Origin: Rhodothermales bacterium
Lineage (GTDB): Bacteria > Bacteroidota > Rhodothermia > Rhodothermales > UBA10348
Direction of reading: 5' to 3'
Length of the DNA: 64,000 nucleotides
Assembly: GCA_017643395.1 (NCBI GenBank)
Contig: JAEPNP010000003.1
Coordinates: forward strand, 380,769 to 444,768
The first letter of the stretch is position 1, and each line of letters opens with the position of its first letter. This document shows, one piece after another, positions 1 to 8,367 of this stretch. The position numbers were made by a program, and so were the translations under genes. The notes under the pieces are model-generated. The model ran no database searches, was not told where the DNA came from, and saw nothing but the letters and a program-made list of their open reading frames with translations.

Positions 1-1494
1 GGTCTGGTGGCCGGTGCGCACGCGCAGGATGCGGGACTTGTGGAAAGTGAGTTCGGCATTCTGGCCAACTCGGTGGCCAACCTGCATGCCGAAGGCGACT
101 CGTTGTGGATCGGGCCGTTTCTCAATCTGACCACCGACGGTGGGGGGCGCTGGCTGCGTGCCGAGGCGGATTCGGTAGGCCGCGGAGCCAATCGCGTGTT
201 CAGCCTGGATGTAGAAGGCGATGTGCTCTGGGTCGGCCTCGGCCGGAGCGATCGCTCGAGTGGCGAGTCTGTGCAGACGGCGGCGGGTTTCCTGGTCTCG
301 ACCGACGGTGGGCGCTCGTTTGAATATCGCTTCCCGCAGCTGGATGACCCTGAAGACGAGACCATCGAGTACGGCGTCAACACGCTGAGTGCGCTGCCGG
401 TGATCGTGCCACAGCAGAGCCCGCCGTTCGACATCGACTACCATCCCGCCACCGGCGACGTCTGGGTGGCGGGCTGGGCCAGTGGCATTCGCCGGTCCAG
501 CGACGGTGGCCTGAACTGGGATCGCGTGGTGCTGCCTCCGGATGATTTCGACTACGTGCACCCCGACTCCAGCTACTCCTTCCGCGTAGAACCCCAGCGA
601 GGGGGTACCGGGGAACTGAACCACATGGGTTTCGCGGTTCTGGTGGACGAGAGCGGCTTTGTGTGGGCCGGCACGCCGGCAGGGTTGAACCGCTCCGTGG
701 ACGGCGGCCTGTCGTGGCAGCGATTCTCCCACGACGGCACACCGGATTCGATGCCCGCCAACTGGGTGATTTCCATTGAGGAGCAGCCGCTGCCCGGCCG
801 GAATCCCGTGTGGGTGGCCACCTGGAACTCGGGTGGCGGCGGCACCGCGCAGTTTGGCGCGGCCGTCACGCGCGACGGCGGCGAGACCTTCGAACCCACC
901 CTGCAGGGAGAGAAGGTCTACGACTTCGCATTTCGCGGCGAGGTGGTGTATGCAGCGACGGACGCCGGGCTGTACACTTCCGACGACTTCGGAAAGACCT
1001 GGATCAACCAGCGCAGCTTCCGGGATGCGGCCCGGCCAGAACGATTTATCCGGCCGGGATCGTCGGTGTTCTCGGTGGCCACCACCTCAGATGCCCTCTG
1101 GGTAGGCACGGGCGATGGGCTTCTCAGGAGTCGCAACGGTGGCCAGACATGGAGCGTGATCCGTGCGGACATCCCGACCAACCCGGCCTCACCCACGGAT
1201 GAGGTCCCGGCGGTGGACGCCTACGCGTACCCAAATCCGTTCTCTCCGGCCATCGACCGATTCATCCGGTTCAAGTACGATCTGCCGTCCACCGGCACCG
1301 TGCGCATCCGGGTGATGGACTACGGCATGGGTCTGGTCCGGGAGTGGACCGACGATCGTGTCGCCGGTCCAGGCGAGTCGGTCTGGGATGGTCGCGACGC
1401 ACGCGGAATCCGGTTGGCTAACGGGCCCTATTTCTATACGATTACCGGCAGCGGGGGCTTCAGCGCCTCCGGAAAAATCCTGGTGGTCGAATGA
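1..1494 (+). CDS. Asp-box beta-propeller protein with C-terminal FlgD-like sorting domain (5' end outside window)
   Basis: The reading frame is open from the first base, and the first residues (GLVAGAHAQ) look like the end of a signal peptide, so the true start lies upstream. The body holds at least six Asp-box motifs of the BNR/Ycf48 type (STDGGRSF, SSDGGLNW, SVDGGLSW, TRDGGETF, SDDFGKTW, SRNGGQTW), which in known families cap the blades of a beta-propeller. The last 90 residues begin AYPNPFSP, contain WDGRDARG and end GKILVVE. This pattern is shared by FlgD-like Ig domains and type-A type IX secretion sorting domains. I infer a secreted or surface-anchored propeller of unknown ligand; no catalytic residues are evident. 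Its stop overlaps the start of the next gene (ATGA), so it is translationally coupled to a PorV/PorQ-like protein. Confidence 0.8.
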   Translation, partial: GLVAGAHAQDAGLVESEFGILANSVANLHAEGDSLWIGPFLNLTTDGGGRWLRAEADSVGRGANRVFSLDVEGDVLWVGLGRSDRSSGESVQTAAGFLVSTDGGRSFEYRFPQLDDPEDETIEYGVNTLSALPVIVPQQSPPFDIDYHPATGDVWVAGWASGIRRSSDGGLNWDRVVLPPDDFDYVHPDSSYSFRVEPQRGGTGELNHMGFAVLVDESGFVWAGTPAGLNRSVDGGLSWQRFSHDGTPDSMPANWVISIEEQPLPGRNPVWVATWNSGGGGTAQFGAAVTRDGGETFEPTLQGEKVYDFAFRGEVVYAATDAGLYTSDDFGKTWINQRSFRDAARPERFIRPGSSVFSVATTSDALWVGTGDGLLRSRNGGQTWSVIRADIPTNPASPTDEVPAVDAYAYPNPFSPAIDRFIRFKYDLPSTGTVRIRVMDYGMGLVREWTDDRVAGPGESVWDGRDARGIRLANGPYFYTITGSGGFSASGKILVVE

Positions 1495-2501
1495 GGGGTG
1501 CGATTCTTCTTCTGCTGGCCTTCCTGGCCGCGGCGCCGGTTCAGGCTCAGTCTGTTGCCGGATACAGTCGCATGGGCTTTGGCGCGCGCGGGGTCGGCAT
1601 GGGCAATGCCCTCGCAGCCGACTCGACGGCATCGCCCTTCTACAATCCGGCGCTGGCACCCTTCGCCGAGCAGCAGAGCCTGACGGCCTCGGTTGGCATG
1701 CTCAGCATGGATCGCGACCTGCAGTTTGTGCAGCTGGCCTCGCCGCTTCAGCGAGCCGGCATCGCGATCGGTCTGACGCACGCCGTGGTGAGTGGCATTG
1801 ACGGACGCAACAACGACGGCTACCACACCACCACGTACGAAACCAGCGATTTTGCGGGTTTTCTGGCGTTTGGACTGCGTTTCTCCAGCCGGGTCACTGC
1901 CGGGATCGGTCTGCAGCTGTTCCGGTCAGATCTGATCGATGGACTGGGTGCGGTAAACACGGTAGGTCTGGATTTCGGCGTCACCGCGAGGGTCACGGAT
2001 GACCTTCGGCTCGCGTTTGTGGCGGATGATCTGCTGGCGCGGTTCACGTGGGATTCCTCCGGTCTATACAGCTCCGGCGGCAAGTCGACCACGGACAACT
2101 TCCCGCGCAGGCTGCGGTTGGCCGCGGCTCACGCCTTCATGGACGGGCAATTGCTTGCCGTGGCCGAGCTCGAATCACGGTTCACCACCGTCGAGACGCT
2201 CACCACCTCCGTGCGGCTGCTCGGTGACTCGCCGGTCCAGACGACCACGGCGGAGGAGCTGACCCTGCGGCAGGATCTCGTGCGTGCGGGGGTGCGCTAT
2301 GCGGCCATGGAATACCTGGACGTCTTCGCCGGGCTCGACCGCACGGCAGGCGGCGCGGGCGGGGCATTCCGACCGGCGCTCGGCTTCAGCCTGACCCAAC
2401 CGGTCGGTTCGCTGACCTCGCAGCTCGGGTATACGTTCGCGGCTGAACCGTACGGCATGGGCAGCGCCCACTATCTTTCGCTGCGACTCTACCTAGACTG
2501 A
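1491..2501 (+). CDS. PorV/PorQ-family outer-membrane beta-barrel protein
   Basis: This 336-residue protein has a signal peptide ending near PVQAQS. It then shows the family's N-terminal signature: a glycine-rich ARGVGMGNAL segment followed about 15 residues later by FYNPAL (family pattern: aromatic/W-NPA). The rest alternates short hydrophobic beta strands and turns, as expected of an outer-membrane barrel, and ends in an aromatic-rich strand (LSLRLYLD). Known PorV members act as shuttles that carry type IX secretion substrates, while PorQ helps release and modify them. The gene overlaps the upstream sorting-domain protein by 4 nt and lies 2 nt before a second family member. A role as partner of the upstream cargo is inferred from context only. 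UPF0164 or another FadL-like barrel is the main alternative. Confidence 0.75.
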   Translation: MRGAILLLLAFLAAAPVQAQSVAGYSRMGFGARGVGMGNALAADSTASPFYNPALAPFAEQQSLTASVGMLSMDRDLQFVQLASPLQRAGIAIGLTHAVVSGIDGRNNDGYHTTTYETSDFAGFLAFGLRFSSRVTAGIGLQLFRSDLIDGLGAVNTVGLDFGVTARVTDDLRLAFVADDLLARFTWDSSGLYSSGGKSTTDNFPRRLRLAAAHAFMDGQLLAVAELESRFTTVETLTTSVRLLGDSPVQTTTAEELTLRQDLVRAGVRYAAMEYLDVFAGLDRTAGGAGGAFRPALGFSLTQPVGSLTSQLGYTFAAEPYGMGSAHYLSLRLYLD

Positions 2502-2503
2502 CC

Positions 2504-3421
2504 ATGCGCCGTCTGCTCCCCCTGGTACTTCTGCTCGCTGCGCTTCCCGCTCGGGGACAGTCCAGTGGACTCGCGTTTCTGGAGATCGGACCGGATGCAG
2601 CCGGCATGGCCCTGGGCGATGCGGGCGTGGCCCTCGCAACGGGGCCCTTCGTGGTGGAGCGCAATCCGGCCGGCCTGGCTGCAGAATCCGGCTCGGCGCT
2701 GGGCCTGACCCACCACCAGTGGATCGCGGACGTCAGCACCTACGGGGTGGCAGGCCGGTTCGATGCCGGTGGTCTTGGCTCGATGGGCCTGTTTGTAAGG
2801 GCCACGGGCACCACCGACCTGGAGTCCCGGCAGCGTCCGGGCCCCCGAGACGGCACGTTTGACGTGCAGTTTGTAAGCGCCGGAGCGGCACTTGCGCGAA
2901 ACCTGGGGCCGGTGCGACTCGGCATTACGGGGCGCTACCTTTCAGAACGCATTTTCAGCGCCAGTGCTACCGGGTATGCAGCAGATTTCGGCGTGCAGCT
3001 GCCACTGGTGCGCGAGTCGGTGACGCTTGGTGCGGCGCTACTCAACGTCGGCTCGATGGAAGAGCTGGTAGACAGACCCACCGAGTTGCCGACGACGGTG
3101 CGGGTGGGCGCAGCCGTTGCACCCTTCCGCGTGCTGTCATTTGAAGACGGTGCCACACTGATCGATGCCGTCCTTACGGTTGAGTTCAGTCAAAACACGG
3201 TGACTGAGCAGAGTCGCCTGCACGTCGGCGCCGCGACCACGGTCCTGGAAACCGTGCAGGTGCGGCTGGGCTATGTCAGCAACGATGCGCTCCGTGACTT
3301 CTCCGCGGGCCTCGGATTTGAAGCCGGGGGGATTCGACTGGACTACGCCCTGCTGCCGTTTGAGGCGGGTTTTGGCGGCCCCGGTCACGTGTTCTCGCTG
3401 GTCTACGGGGGCTCGAAGTAG
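2504..3421 (+). CDS. PorV/PorQ-family outer-membrane protein
   Basis: This 305-residue protein has a short signal peptide (LLLAALPARGQ) and a clear family signature: FLEIGPDAAGMALGDAGVA followed by ERNPAGLA. That is closer to PorV consensus than its upstream neighbour. Repeated beta-strand segments and the closing VFSLVYGG strand fit an outer-membrane barrel. It starts 2 nt after the preceding paralogue, so the first three genes of the window form one operon. PorV proteins bind the C-terminal domain of secreted cargo, and the order cargo, PorV-like, PorV-like suggests a dedicated pair. The two paralogues are divergent from each other, which argues against a recent duplication. The exact role (shuttle, surface attachment or lipid transport) cannot be decided from sequence. 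Confidence 0.78.
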   Translation: MRRLLPLVLLLAALPARGQSSGLAFLEIGPDAAGMALGDAGVALATGPFVVERNPAGLAAESGSALGLTHHQWIADVSTYGVAGRFDAGGLGSMGLFVRATGTTDLESRQRPGPRDGTFDVQFVSAGAALARNLGPVRLGITGRYLSERIFSASATGYAADFGVQLPLVRESVTLGAALLNVGSMEELVDRPTELPTTVRVGAAVAPFRVLSFEDGATLIDAVLTVEFSQNTVTEQSRLHVGAATTVLETVQVRLGYVSNDALRDFSAGLGFEAGGIRLDYALLPFEAGFGGPGHVFSLVYGGSK

Positions 3422-3458
3422 ACGCCGGCTGCCCGGGAGGGCCATCGGCAGCGGACTC

Positions 3459-4232
3459 CTAGCCGCCTGAGAGCAGCTGACCCAGCGCGTCGAAGCCGAC
3501 TCCGCGAACGCCGGTGCGAACCCGCATTGCACACCAGAAATCCAGGATCATCATCTGCGCCGCGTGGATGGGCACCGCAATCCAGAAGCTGCGGCAGCGC
3601 CAGACCAGCGCTCCCAGGGCTACGGCGCCTATGATGGACAGGAAGGCCTCAGCAAACGGTTTGGTGAAGTGCAGGACCGCGAACGGAAGGGCCTGCACAA
3701 TGATGGCATGCACACCAAACGTGTGGCGGGTGCCGAACAGCACGTAACCCCGCCAGAGGTACTCCCAGCCTACCCAGTAGAGCAGGAAGAAGGCCTCGTA
3801 GATCAGGAATATCGTCCAGTCCCGTGCGGCCGGGGCGTGGTGTGGGTACTGGGCAAGAAACCCATCGCCCGCAGAGAGGAACCAGGTACCCACGACGACC
3901 AGGGGCAGATAGGCGGCCATGATGCCGAGGCCAAGCTTCCAGTCTCCCAGGCCAAGACCAACCTCGGAAGCCCGTCGTTTGAATACGCCGAGCAGTATCG
4001 CGACGGGGATGACGAAGCCCAGAATGCCCTGCATGCCGAACCACCAGGCCCACGGAAGGAGTTCGCGCAAGGGCGTTTCGAAAGCATCGGCGAAGTGCTC
4101 CCGGAAGATGTCCCGGTCCCCGAACTTGATCTGGACAATGACCAGGAGGGCGGCTGAGAGCAGCACCGTCGTGGTCTGCACATCCAGCCGGCCGGCGGCC
4201 CGACGGGCACGTTCGAACTCCCGTCTCAGCAC
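3459..4232 (-). CDS. CPBP-family intramembrane protease (CAAX protease-like)
   Basis: A 257-residue polytopic membrane protein. The three conserved motifs of the CPBP/Abi family are recognisable near the C-terminal half: WEYLWRG (motif 1, usually EExxxR; here the first of the paired glutamates is replaced), FAVLHFTKPF (FxxxH), and IHAAQMMILD (HxxxN/D). In the family the glutamate and histidines form the glutamic intramembrane protease site. About six hydrophobic segments are visible. The substrate is unknown; bacterial members process prenylated peptides or bacteriocins, or have no assigned role. The replaced glutamate could weaken activity, although a further glutamate lies nine residues upstream (YEAFFLL). 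It starts 6 nt downstream of the lipA stop on the same strand and is probably co-transcribed. Confidence 0.7.
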   Translation of the reverse strand: MLRREFERARRAAGRLDVQTTTVLLSAALLVIVQIKFGDRDIFREHFADAFETPLRELLPWAWWFGMQGILGFVIPVAILLGVFKRRASEVGLGLGDWKLGLGIMAAYLPLVVVGTWFLSAGDGFLAQYPHHAPAARDWTIFLIYEAFFLLYWVGWEYLWRGYVLFGTRHTFGVHAIIVQALPFAVLHFTKPFAEAFLSIIGAVALGALVWRCRSFWIAVPIHAAQMMILDFWCAMRVRTGVRGVGFDALGQLLSGG

Positions 4233-4238
4233 GACCGC

Positions 4239-5135
4239 CTACAGGTGCTGCTCGGCGTGGTAGGAGGAGCGCACGAGCGGGCCGCTCTCCACATGTTCGA
4301 TGCCTTTGGCCTCACCGATTTCCTTGTACCGGCGGAAGACGTCGGGGTGGATGAACTCCTCGACGGGCAGGTGCATGCGGGTGGGCTGCAGGTACTGGCC
4401 GATGGTCATGACGTCCACGCCGACTTCCACGAAGTCATCCATGAGTGTCAGGACTTCTTCCTCGGTCTCACCGAGGCCGACCATAATGCCGCTCTTGGTG
4501 CGCAGACCCTGCTCCTTGGAGATGCGTAACACGTCCAGCGAGCGCTGGTAGACCGCCTGTGGGCGCACGCGCTTGTAGAGCCGGGGCACGGTCTCCACAT
4601 TGTGGTTCATGATCTCCGGGCGCGCATCGATAACCTGCTGCAAGGCGTCCCAAATCCCCCGGAAGTCGGGAATCAGGACTTCCACCGTGCAACCCGGGAC
4701 CTGCTCGCGGATCAGGCGGATCGTCTCCGAAAAGATCGGTGCACCGCCGTCCTGGCGCTCATCGCGATTCACGCTGGTGATGACTGCGTGCTGAATGCCC
4801 ATGATGCGCACCGCCTCGGCGACACGTCTTGGCTCGTCCCAGTCCAGTCCCTCGTCCGGCCTTCCCGTCATCACGGCACAGAAGCCGCAGCTTCGGGTGC
4901 AGACGTTGCCCAGAATCATGAACGTCGCCGTGCCGGCCGTCCAGCATTCGCCCATGTTGGGACAGCGCGCGCTCTGACACACGGTGTGCAGATTGAAGTC
5001 GTCCACGAGGTCGACGATCTGCTTGTACTTGTCGCCGTAGGGAAGCTTCACGCGCAGCCAGTCCGGCCGTTTGCCCCGCTCATTGAGCACGGGAGCGGGC
5101 TGGACGACGGGCAGTTCGATGACCGCATCGTCCAC
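4239..5135 (-). CDS. lipA: Lipoyl synthase
   Basis: LipA is a radical-SAM enzyme that inserts two sulfurs into protein-bound octanoate to make lipoyl cofactor for 2-oxoacid dehydrogenases and the glycine cleavage system. The N-terminal auxiliary cluster motif ([12 protein letters not shown]) and the radical-SAM CxxxCxxC motif (CTRSCGFC) are both present, followed by the usual GLGETEEEV and [12 protein letters not shown] segments. The frame is open upstream to 5480, but that extension is proline- and arginine-rich with no family resemblance. I chose the GTG at 5135 because it gives about 298 residues and an N-terminus ([10 protein letters not shown], then [11 protein letters not shown]) like that of related LipA proteins. 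No Shine-Dalgarno sequence is visible. No lipB is seen nearby. A CPBP-type protease gene follows 6 nt downstream. Confidence 0.93.
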   Translation of the reverse strand: MDDAVIELPVVQPAPVLNERGKRPDWLRVKLPYGDKYKQIVDLVDDFNLHTVCQSARCPNMGECWTAGTATFMILGNVCTRSCGFCAVMTGRPDEGLDWDEPRRVAEAVRIMGIQHAVITSVNRDERQDGGAPIFSETIRLIREQVPGCTVEVLIPDFRGIWDALQQVIDARPEIMNHNVETVPRLYKRVRPQAVYQRSLDVLRISKEQGLRTKSGIMVGLGETEEEVLTLMDDFVEVGVDVMTIGQYLQPTRMHLPVEEFIHPDVFRRYKEIGEAKGIEHVESGPLVRSSYHAEQHL

Positions 5136-5464
5136 CGGCTGGCTGACCGACTTCAGCTTGACTTGTCCTGGTAGAAGGGGCGTACGGATGGCTTTCGGCT
5201 CCGTTCGTGGGCAGGGAGCGGCAAACCCGGGGCAGTCCGCAATTGATCCCCCGGCCGTCCGGGCCAGAGGTGAAGAATCCCGGCAGGCACGGGGCCTAGG
5301 CACGCTGGAACAGGAGTCTGAGTGGCCGATGGGCAGGTCGCGTTGATGCGGCGATGAAGAATCCGGAAGCGCATCCAGCCTGCGCCCGGATCGGCGTAAC
5401 TTCCGTGCTGTCCGGGCGTTCAGGCCCGGTTCTCCCCCCAACCCCTGCACGCAATCGACAGAGT
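5136..5464. other. Intergenic region between divergent lipA and lat
   Basis: This 329-base stretch separates two divergent genes and should carry both promoters. Both strands have open frames running through it, but their translations are arginine/proline-rich and look like neither neighbour's family, so I treat it as non-coding. I found no convincing promoter hexamers, riboswitch or terminator. A short GC-rich inverted repeat (ccgggc/gcccgg, around 5420-5437) is the only structure I noticed. Confidence 0.5.
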
Positions 5465-6865
5465 ATGGAAGCGGTTTCAAGAGACCAGGTGACCCCGGAT
5501 CGGGTAGCAGACATTTTCATGGCCCACACCAACGCTCGCGGCATGATGCCCATGGTGCTGGACATGGAGGAGAGTCGCGGCGTCAAGCTGGTCGACAGTG
5601 CCTCCGGGCGCACGTACCTGGATCTCTTTGGCTTCTACGCCTCGAGCGCCATCGGCATGAACCACCCCAAGATGGAGTCCGACAAGGATTTCCTGGAGCG
5701 GCTTCACCTCGCGGCGCTGAACAAGATCACGAACAGCGACATCCGCACCACGCTGATGGCGCGGTTCCTGGACACGTTTGCCCGGGTCGGCATTCCCGAG
5801 CATCTGCCGCACTCGTTTTACGTCGCGGGCGGGGCGCTGGCGGTCGAAAACGCGCTCAAGGCAGCCTTCGACTGGAAAGTGCGCAAGAACTTCCGCAAGG
5901 GATACCGGCGCGAGGTCGGCCATCAGGTCATGCACTTTGACCAGGCCTTCCATGGCCGCAGTGGCTACACGCTGTCTCTGACCAACACGTCGGACCCGCG
6001 GAAGACCATGTACTTCCCCAAGTTCGACTGGCCACGGGTGAGCAACCCCAAAATGGTGTTTCCCGTGGAGGATCACCTGGCCGACATCGAGGAGCGGGAG
6101 CAGGTGGCCCTCAATCAGGCGAAGCATTTCTTCCACGCGCGGAAGGACGACATCGCTGCGGTGATCATCGAGCCCATTCAGGGCGAAGGCGGTGACAACC
6201 ACTTCCGGCGGGAATTCCTGCAGGCCCTCAAGGATCTGTGTCTGGAGAACGAGTGCCTGCTCGTGTTTGACGAGGTACAGACGGGCGTCGGTGCGACCGG
6301 CGAGTTCTGGGCGCATGAGGCCATCGGTGTCGAGCCTGACATCATCTCGTTCGGCAAGAAGACGCAGGTGTGTGGCATCCTGGCAGGCCGCCGCATCGAA
6401 GAGGTGGACGAGAACGTGTTCACCGTGGGCAGCCGGATCAACTCCACCTGGGGCGGCAATCTTGTAGACATGGTGCGCTTTGACCGGGTGCTGGAGATCA
6501 TCGAGGAGGATGATCTGCTGGCCCACACGCGCGATACAGGTGCCTACCTGATGGACCAGCTGCACAGCATGCAGACGGATCTGGACTCGGTGAGCAATGT
6601 GCGTGGACGCGGGCTCTTCTGCGCGCTCGATCTGCCGTCGCGGGAGTTTCGCGATCGCCTGCTTCAGCGAGCCTACGATGAGGGGGTAATCATTCTCGGT
6701 TGCGGCGTCAAGTCCGTGCGATTCCGCACGCCACTCACCGTTACGAGGGAGGAGCTGGACATGGGCGTCGAGGTGCTTCGCCACGGTATCCAGACCATCG
6801 AAAAGGAATACAGCCCGTATCGGGGTCAGTCCAGCTTGCGGGAGGCTCTCACCAGCGACGGCTAG
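5465..6865 (+). CDS. lat: L-lysine 6-transaminase
   Basis: A class III PLP-dependent aminotransferase (466 residues) that moves the epsilon-amino group of lysine to 2-oxoglutarate, giving 2-aminoadipate semialdehyde and glutamate. The Lys298 segment [10 protein letters not shown], followed by [12 protein letters not shown] and [11 protein letters not shown], closely matches the lysine 6-transaminase subfamily (mycobacterial Rv3290c, Flavobacterium Lat) rather than ornithine or GABA transaminases. VFDEVQTG carries the PLP-ring aspartate. The start at 5465 (MEAVSRDQV) is preferred over an ATG 111 nt upstream, whose extension is not family-like. No dehydrogenase or other lysine-catabolic gene lies nearby, so the fate of the product is not visible. 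It is a monocistronic unit ended by a strong terminator. Confidence 0.9.
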   Translation: MEAVSRDQVTPDRVADIFMAHTNARGMMPMVLDMEESRGVKLVDSASGRTYLDLFGFYASSAIGMNHPKMESDKDFLERLHLAALNKITNSDIRTTLMARFLDTFARVGIPEHLPHSFYVAGGALAVENALKAAFDWKVRKNFRKGYRREVGHQVMHFDQAFHGRSGYTLSLTNTSDPRKTMYFPKFDWPRVSNPKMVFPVEDHLADIEEREQVALNQAKHFFHARKDDIAAVIIEPIQGEGGDNHFRREFLQALKDLCLENECLLVFDEVQTGVGATGEFWAHEAIGVEPDIISFGKKTQVCGILAGRRIEEVDENVFTVGSRINSTWGGNLVDMVRFDRVLEIIEEDDLLAHTRDTGAYLMDQLHSMQTDLDSVSNVRGRGLFCALDLPSREFRDRLLQRAYDEGVIILGCGVKSVRFRTPLTVTREELDMGVEVLRHGIQTIEKEYSPYRGQSSLREALTSDG

Positions 6866-6890
6866 ATCGGCTCGAACGCGACCGTACAAA

Positions 6891-6925
6891 AAAAAGGGGC
6901 CCCGCCGTCGGCGGGGCCCCTTTTT
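6891..6925. terminator. Bidirectional intrinsic terminator
   Basis: A perfect GC-rich hairpin (ggggccccgcc, 3-nt loop, ggcggggcccc) is flanked by a run of A on the left and TTTTT on the right. It can therefore terminate lat on the plus strand and the convergent fasciclin gene on the minus strand. Confidence 0.92.
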
Positions 6926-6955
6926 ACTTGGTTGCGGACCAGGTCCGCGGCTCAT

Positions 6956-7429
6956 CTAGGGGATGAGCACGGTGTCGATCACATGAATCACTCCGTTCGA
7001 AGCGGCGATGTCGGCCGCGACGACATTCGCATCACCAACGCGGAGACCAATCGCTGCGCTCGCACCATTTACCGTTTTGGCGGAGGTGGTGGAGAGCAGA
7101 TCACCCGACATGATCTTGCCCGGCACGACGTGGTACGTCAGGATGGAGACAAGCTTGTCTTTGTTCTCCGGCTTCAGCAGATCCTCGACAGTGCCGGCCG
7201 GCAGCTTGGCGAACGCCTCGTCAGTCGGGGCGAAGACCGTGAACGGACCATCGCCCTTCAAGGTGTCTACCAGTCCGGCGGCGGTCAGGGCTGCTGCGAG
7301 CGTGTTGAACTGACCGGCGTCGACGGCTACTTCGACAATGTCTTTATCGGTGGTGGTTGCGGGGGTGAAGGCAGCGGTGAACATTACCGCCATTGCCACG
7401 AGAAGTGAGGGAAAAAAACGGAGCTTCAT
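6956..7429 (-). CDS. Secreted fasciclin-domain protein
   Basis: A 157-residue exported protein with a signal peptide ([20 protein letters not shown]) and one FAS1 domain filling the rest. Family hallmarks are visible: [15 protein letters not shown] (first conserved block), YHVVPGKI (H1-like block) and [13 protein letters not shown] (second block, usually ending the domain). FAS1 domains mediate adhesion or ligand binding outside the cell, and their specific bacterial partners are mostly unknown. The start at 7429 is chosen over an in-frame ATG at 7468 because it begins directly with the signal peptide. A second fasciclin gene lies 2 kb away at 9581-10378, with a LytS/LytTR pair between them, which hints at shared regulation. 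Confidence 0.9.
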   Translation of the reverse strand: MKLRFFPSLLVAMAVMFTAAFTPATTTDKDIVEVAVDAGQFNTLAAALTAAGLVDTLKGDGPFTVFAPTDEAFAKLPAGTVEDLLKPENKDKLVSILTYHVVPGKIMSGDLLSTTSAKTVNGASAAIGLRVGDANVVAADIAASNGVIHVIDTVLIP

Positions 7430-7530
7430 GGTCCTGAGATGAGGATATAAGTGAAGAAGTAAGGCCACGTCGGGTGGCTTTGGAATCCTCTACGGGTGCT
7501 CCACTCGCCGGATCGGCAGGCATAGAGCAG

Positions 7531-7563
7531 TCGCGGCCCGCCGCGACAAGCGGCGGGCCGCGA
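7531..7563 (-). terminator. Strong hairpin just after the response-regulator stop
   Basis: Perfect 14-bp inverted repeat (arms 7531-7544 and 7550-7563, 5-nt loop) beginning 3 nt past the stop codon of the LytTR gene. There is no T-run on the minus strand, so it may be a weak terminator, an attenuator or an mRNA-stabilising end. Confidence 0.5.
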
Positions 7564-7566
7564 AGT

Positions 7567-8367
7567 TCATCGAACGGCGTTGAACTGTTCTTCCACGTGG
7601 GGCCAGTATCGTCGGCTGAGTCTGAGCTCCTTGCCGTCGTTCATGTAGACCATGTAGTCTCCATGGAAGTAAGGGCGCACTTCGCGGACGACGTCCATGT
7701 TCACGATGGTGGACCGATGGATCCGGGCAAACCGGTCACGAGGCAACCGCTTGGTCATCCCGGTCATGGTGGCACGGATCAGGTGACGCTTGTTGTCGGT
7801 GTGCAGCACTACATAGTCTCCCGCTGCCTCGATCCAGTTGATCTCGTCGATGCTGACAAACCGGATGCGATCGCGGTCACGTACCAGAATGCGATTGGCA
7901 GTGGACGTGCCGTCCGGATCACTGGACTCGCCGCCGCCCGAACCGCGGCCTGCAAGGAGACTTTCCAGGCGATCGGTGAGATCGTCCACCCGGTCCTGCT
8001 TCAGACGCGTGCGCGCGCGATCGAGTGCCTGCTCGAAGAGATCATCATCAAACGGTTTCAGCAGGTAGTCCAGCGCGTTGGCGCGAAATGCCTTCAGGGC
8101 GTACTCGTCGTAGGCGGTGGCAAAGATGACATAGGGCATGTTGCTGGCGCCGACCTCTTCTATGACGTCGAAACCGCCCATGCCGGGCATCTGGATATCC
8201 AGGAAGACCAGGTCAGGGTTGTGCTCTGCAATCTTCTCGACGGCGACCGCGCCATTGGGCGCCTCGTCTACCAGGTCGATATCCTCGATGTCCTCCAGCA
8301 GCATGCGCAGGGTGTCGCGCGCCAGAGGCTCGTCATCAACAATCAGAACTTTGATGGGGGCACTCAT
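7567..8367 (-). CDS. LytTR-family response regulator
   Basis: A 266-residue two-component transcription factor. The N-terminal receiver domain (residues 5-120) has the acidic pair D11-D12, the phospho-acceptor D57 (VFLDIQMPG), the switch threonine (FATAYDEYAL) and lysine (YLLKPFDDD). A flexible Gly/Ser-rich linker (about 140-155) precedes a LytTR DNA-binding domain (about 158-262, including IEAAGDYVVLHT and RIHRSTIVNM). LytTR proteins bind paired direct repeats and often control cell-surface or exopolysaccharide genes. It overlaps the histidine kinase stop by 4 nt (ATGA), so the two are translationally coupled. The regulon is unknown. The adjacent fasciclin genes are natural candidates, by position only. 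Confidence 0.93.
   Translation of the reverse strand: MSAPIKVLIVDDEPLARDTLRMLLEDIEDIDLVDEAPNGAVAVEKIAEHNPDLVFLDIQMPGMGGFDVIEEVGASNMPYVIFATAYDEYALKAFRANALDYLLKPFDDDLFEQALDRARTRLKQDRVDDLTDRLESLLAGRGSGGGESSDPDGTSTANRILVRDRDRIRFVSIDEINWIEAAGDYVVLHTDNKRHLIRATMTGMTKRLPRDRFARIHRSTIVNMDVVREVRPYFHGDYMVYMNDGKELRLSRRYWPHVEEQFNAVR

Noticed and set aside
5136-5480. N-terminal extension of lipA up to 5480
   Set aside because: The extra 115 residues are Arg/Pro/Ser-rich, unlike LipA, and overlap the lat start region on the other strand.
5477-6955. A 492-codon open frame opposite lat
   Set aside because: Antisense shadow of a clear aminotransferase gene, low-complexity composition, and it crosses a strong terminator.
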